DNA of 64,000 nucleotides, from contig JAHBZH010000001.1 in NCBI GenBank assembly GCA_019635535.1, positions 1-64,000 on the forward strand, in the 5' to 3' direction. The translations under genes were made by a program, and so were the position numbers. Each line of letters starts with the position of its first letter. Positions within the stretch are counted from its first letter, which is position 1. Shown here one piece after another: positions 63,681-64,000 of this stretch. The notes beneath the pieces were generated by a model. That model saw only the letters and a list, made by a program, of their open reading frames with translations, was not told the DNA's origin and did not search any database. Source of the DNA: Sphingomonas sp. (GTDB taxonomy: Bacteria; Pseudomonadota; Alphaproteobacteria; Sphingomonadales; Sphingomonadaceae).

Positions 63681-64000
63681 TCAGCGCGCCCGGACGAGAT
63701 CGACCCCGACATAGAAAGGCGGCGCATTGCCGCGCCGCACGAGCAGCAGCACGGTGTTGCGACCGGCCCGGCGCGCGGCGGCGATGATGTCGTTCAACGG
63801 TTCGGTGGTCGGCGTCGCCGTCTGATTGACCGACAGGAGGATGTCGCCGGGGCGCAGCCCTTTCTGGCCGGCATCGCTGTTGGGATCGACTGCGGTAATC
63901 ACCAGCCCGCGCACGCTGGCATCGGCGATCTGGAGCTGGCGGGCCAGCGCCGGCGTCAGCGGCTGGAGCGTGAGGCCCAGGCTGGCGCGCGCCGATTCCT
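63681..64000 (-). CDS. DegP/Do-type serine protease, C-terminal part (truncated by the window edge)
   Basis: Only about 106 C-terminal residues are inside the window, and the gene continues beyond position 64000. The visible part is a PDZ domain: LGLTLQPLTPALARQLQIAD, then GLVITAVDPNSDAGQKGLRPGDILLSVNQTAT and a strand-rich end RRGNAPPFYVGVDLV. This is the second PDZ domain of periplasmic DegP/HtrA-type proteases. The catalytic domain is not seen, so assignment rests on the PDZ. It is upstream of the HerA-like gene on the same strand, 26 bases away. Confidence 0.8.
   Translation of the reverse strand, partial: ESARASLGLTLQPLTPALARQLQIADASVRGLVITAVDPNSDAGQKGLRPGDILLSVNQTATPTTEPLNDIIAAARRAGRNTVLLLVRRGNAPPFYVGVDLVRAR

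Overview
The window is high-GC chromosomal DNA from an alphaproteobacterium, most probably a member of the Sphingomonadales. This is inferred from gene content and style: a sphingomonad-type TonB-dependent receptor, the order yfgM-bamB-der, RNase E with an acidic insert in its S1 domain, cioAB-like bd oxidase with a DUF2474 peptide, several alphaproteobacterial intergenic palindromes, and frequent TTG/GTG starts. No rRNA, CRISPR array, complete insertion sequence or prophage was seen. One tRNA (Gln, anticodon CTG) is present.

Layout. 1-1.9 kb: a membrane protein, a DUF3052 protein, and the iron-storage pair bfd (56 aa) and bfr. 1.98-6.2 kb: a lower-GC, tightly packed minus-strand operon under a recognisable promoter, encoding a 58-aa exported peptide, a 134-aa exported beta-rich protein, a HEIGH-type exported metallopeptidase and a TonB-dependent receptor. 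6.7-9.8 kb: a frameshifted chimera of a DUF418 N-terminus and a TonB-like protein, an intact DUF418 membrane protein and an exported protein. 9.9-13.9 kb: yfgM-bamB-der-Hpt operon. 14-16.8 kb: panB, a SleB-like cell-wall hydrolase, an SH3-like lipoprotein and an EVE-domain protein. 17-19 kb: a small low-GC accessory island with a short cytosine-methyltransferase-like gene facing an HNH endonuclease gene, followed by repeat-rich DNA with a perfect hairpin. 19-24.9 kb: typA, a divergent MarR/VOC pair with palindromic operators, a GNAT protein and a Tat-exported DUF885 protein. 25-30.5 kb: a TPR protein, cydAB plus a 33-aa subunit, and glutaminase. 30.5-34.6 kb: a phospholipase D-family protein, soxR with a SoxR box in front of a VOC gene, and an ArsR-type regulator whose start codon lies in a perfect 16-bp inverted repeat, followed by monooxygenase-like and ACT genes.

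34.6-46.9 kb is mostly housekeeping: tRNA-Gln, ppx/gppA-rlmE, a DsbA-like protein with a BepA-like protease, rne, amidase, PBP1A, prfB and a lipoprotein methyltransferase. 46.9-54.4 kb: a JAB protein, thyA-folA-ribF-ileS-lspA, a DUF3035 lipoprotein and a TorF-like porin. 54.4-64 kb: metC-sseA, an S10 peptidase, an AI-2E-family transporter, an L,D-transpeptidase, a zinc-ribbon protein, queF, a panE-like reductase, a HerA-like ATPase and the 3' end of a DegP-type protease.

The points most worth following up are the peptide/peptidase/TonB-receptor operon with its 58-aa secreted product, the methyltransferase-like/HNH island next to an EVE protein, the inverted repeat over the ArsR-type start codon, the in-frame palindromic element inside ileS, and the predicted periplasmic SAM-methyltransferase lipoprotein coupled to prfB.
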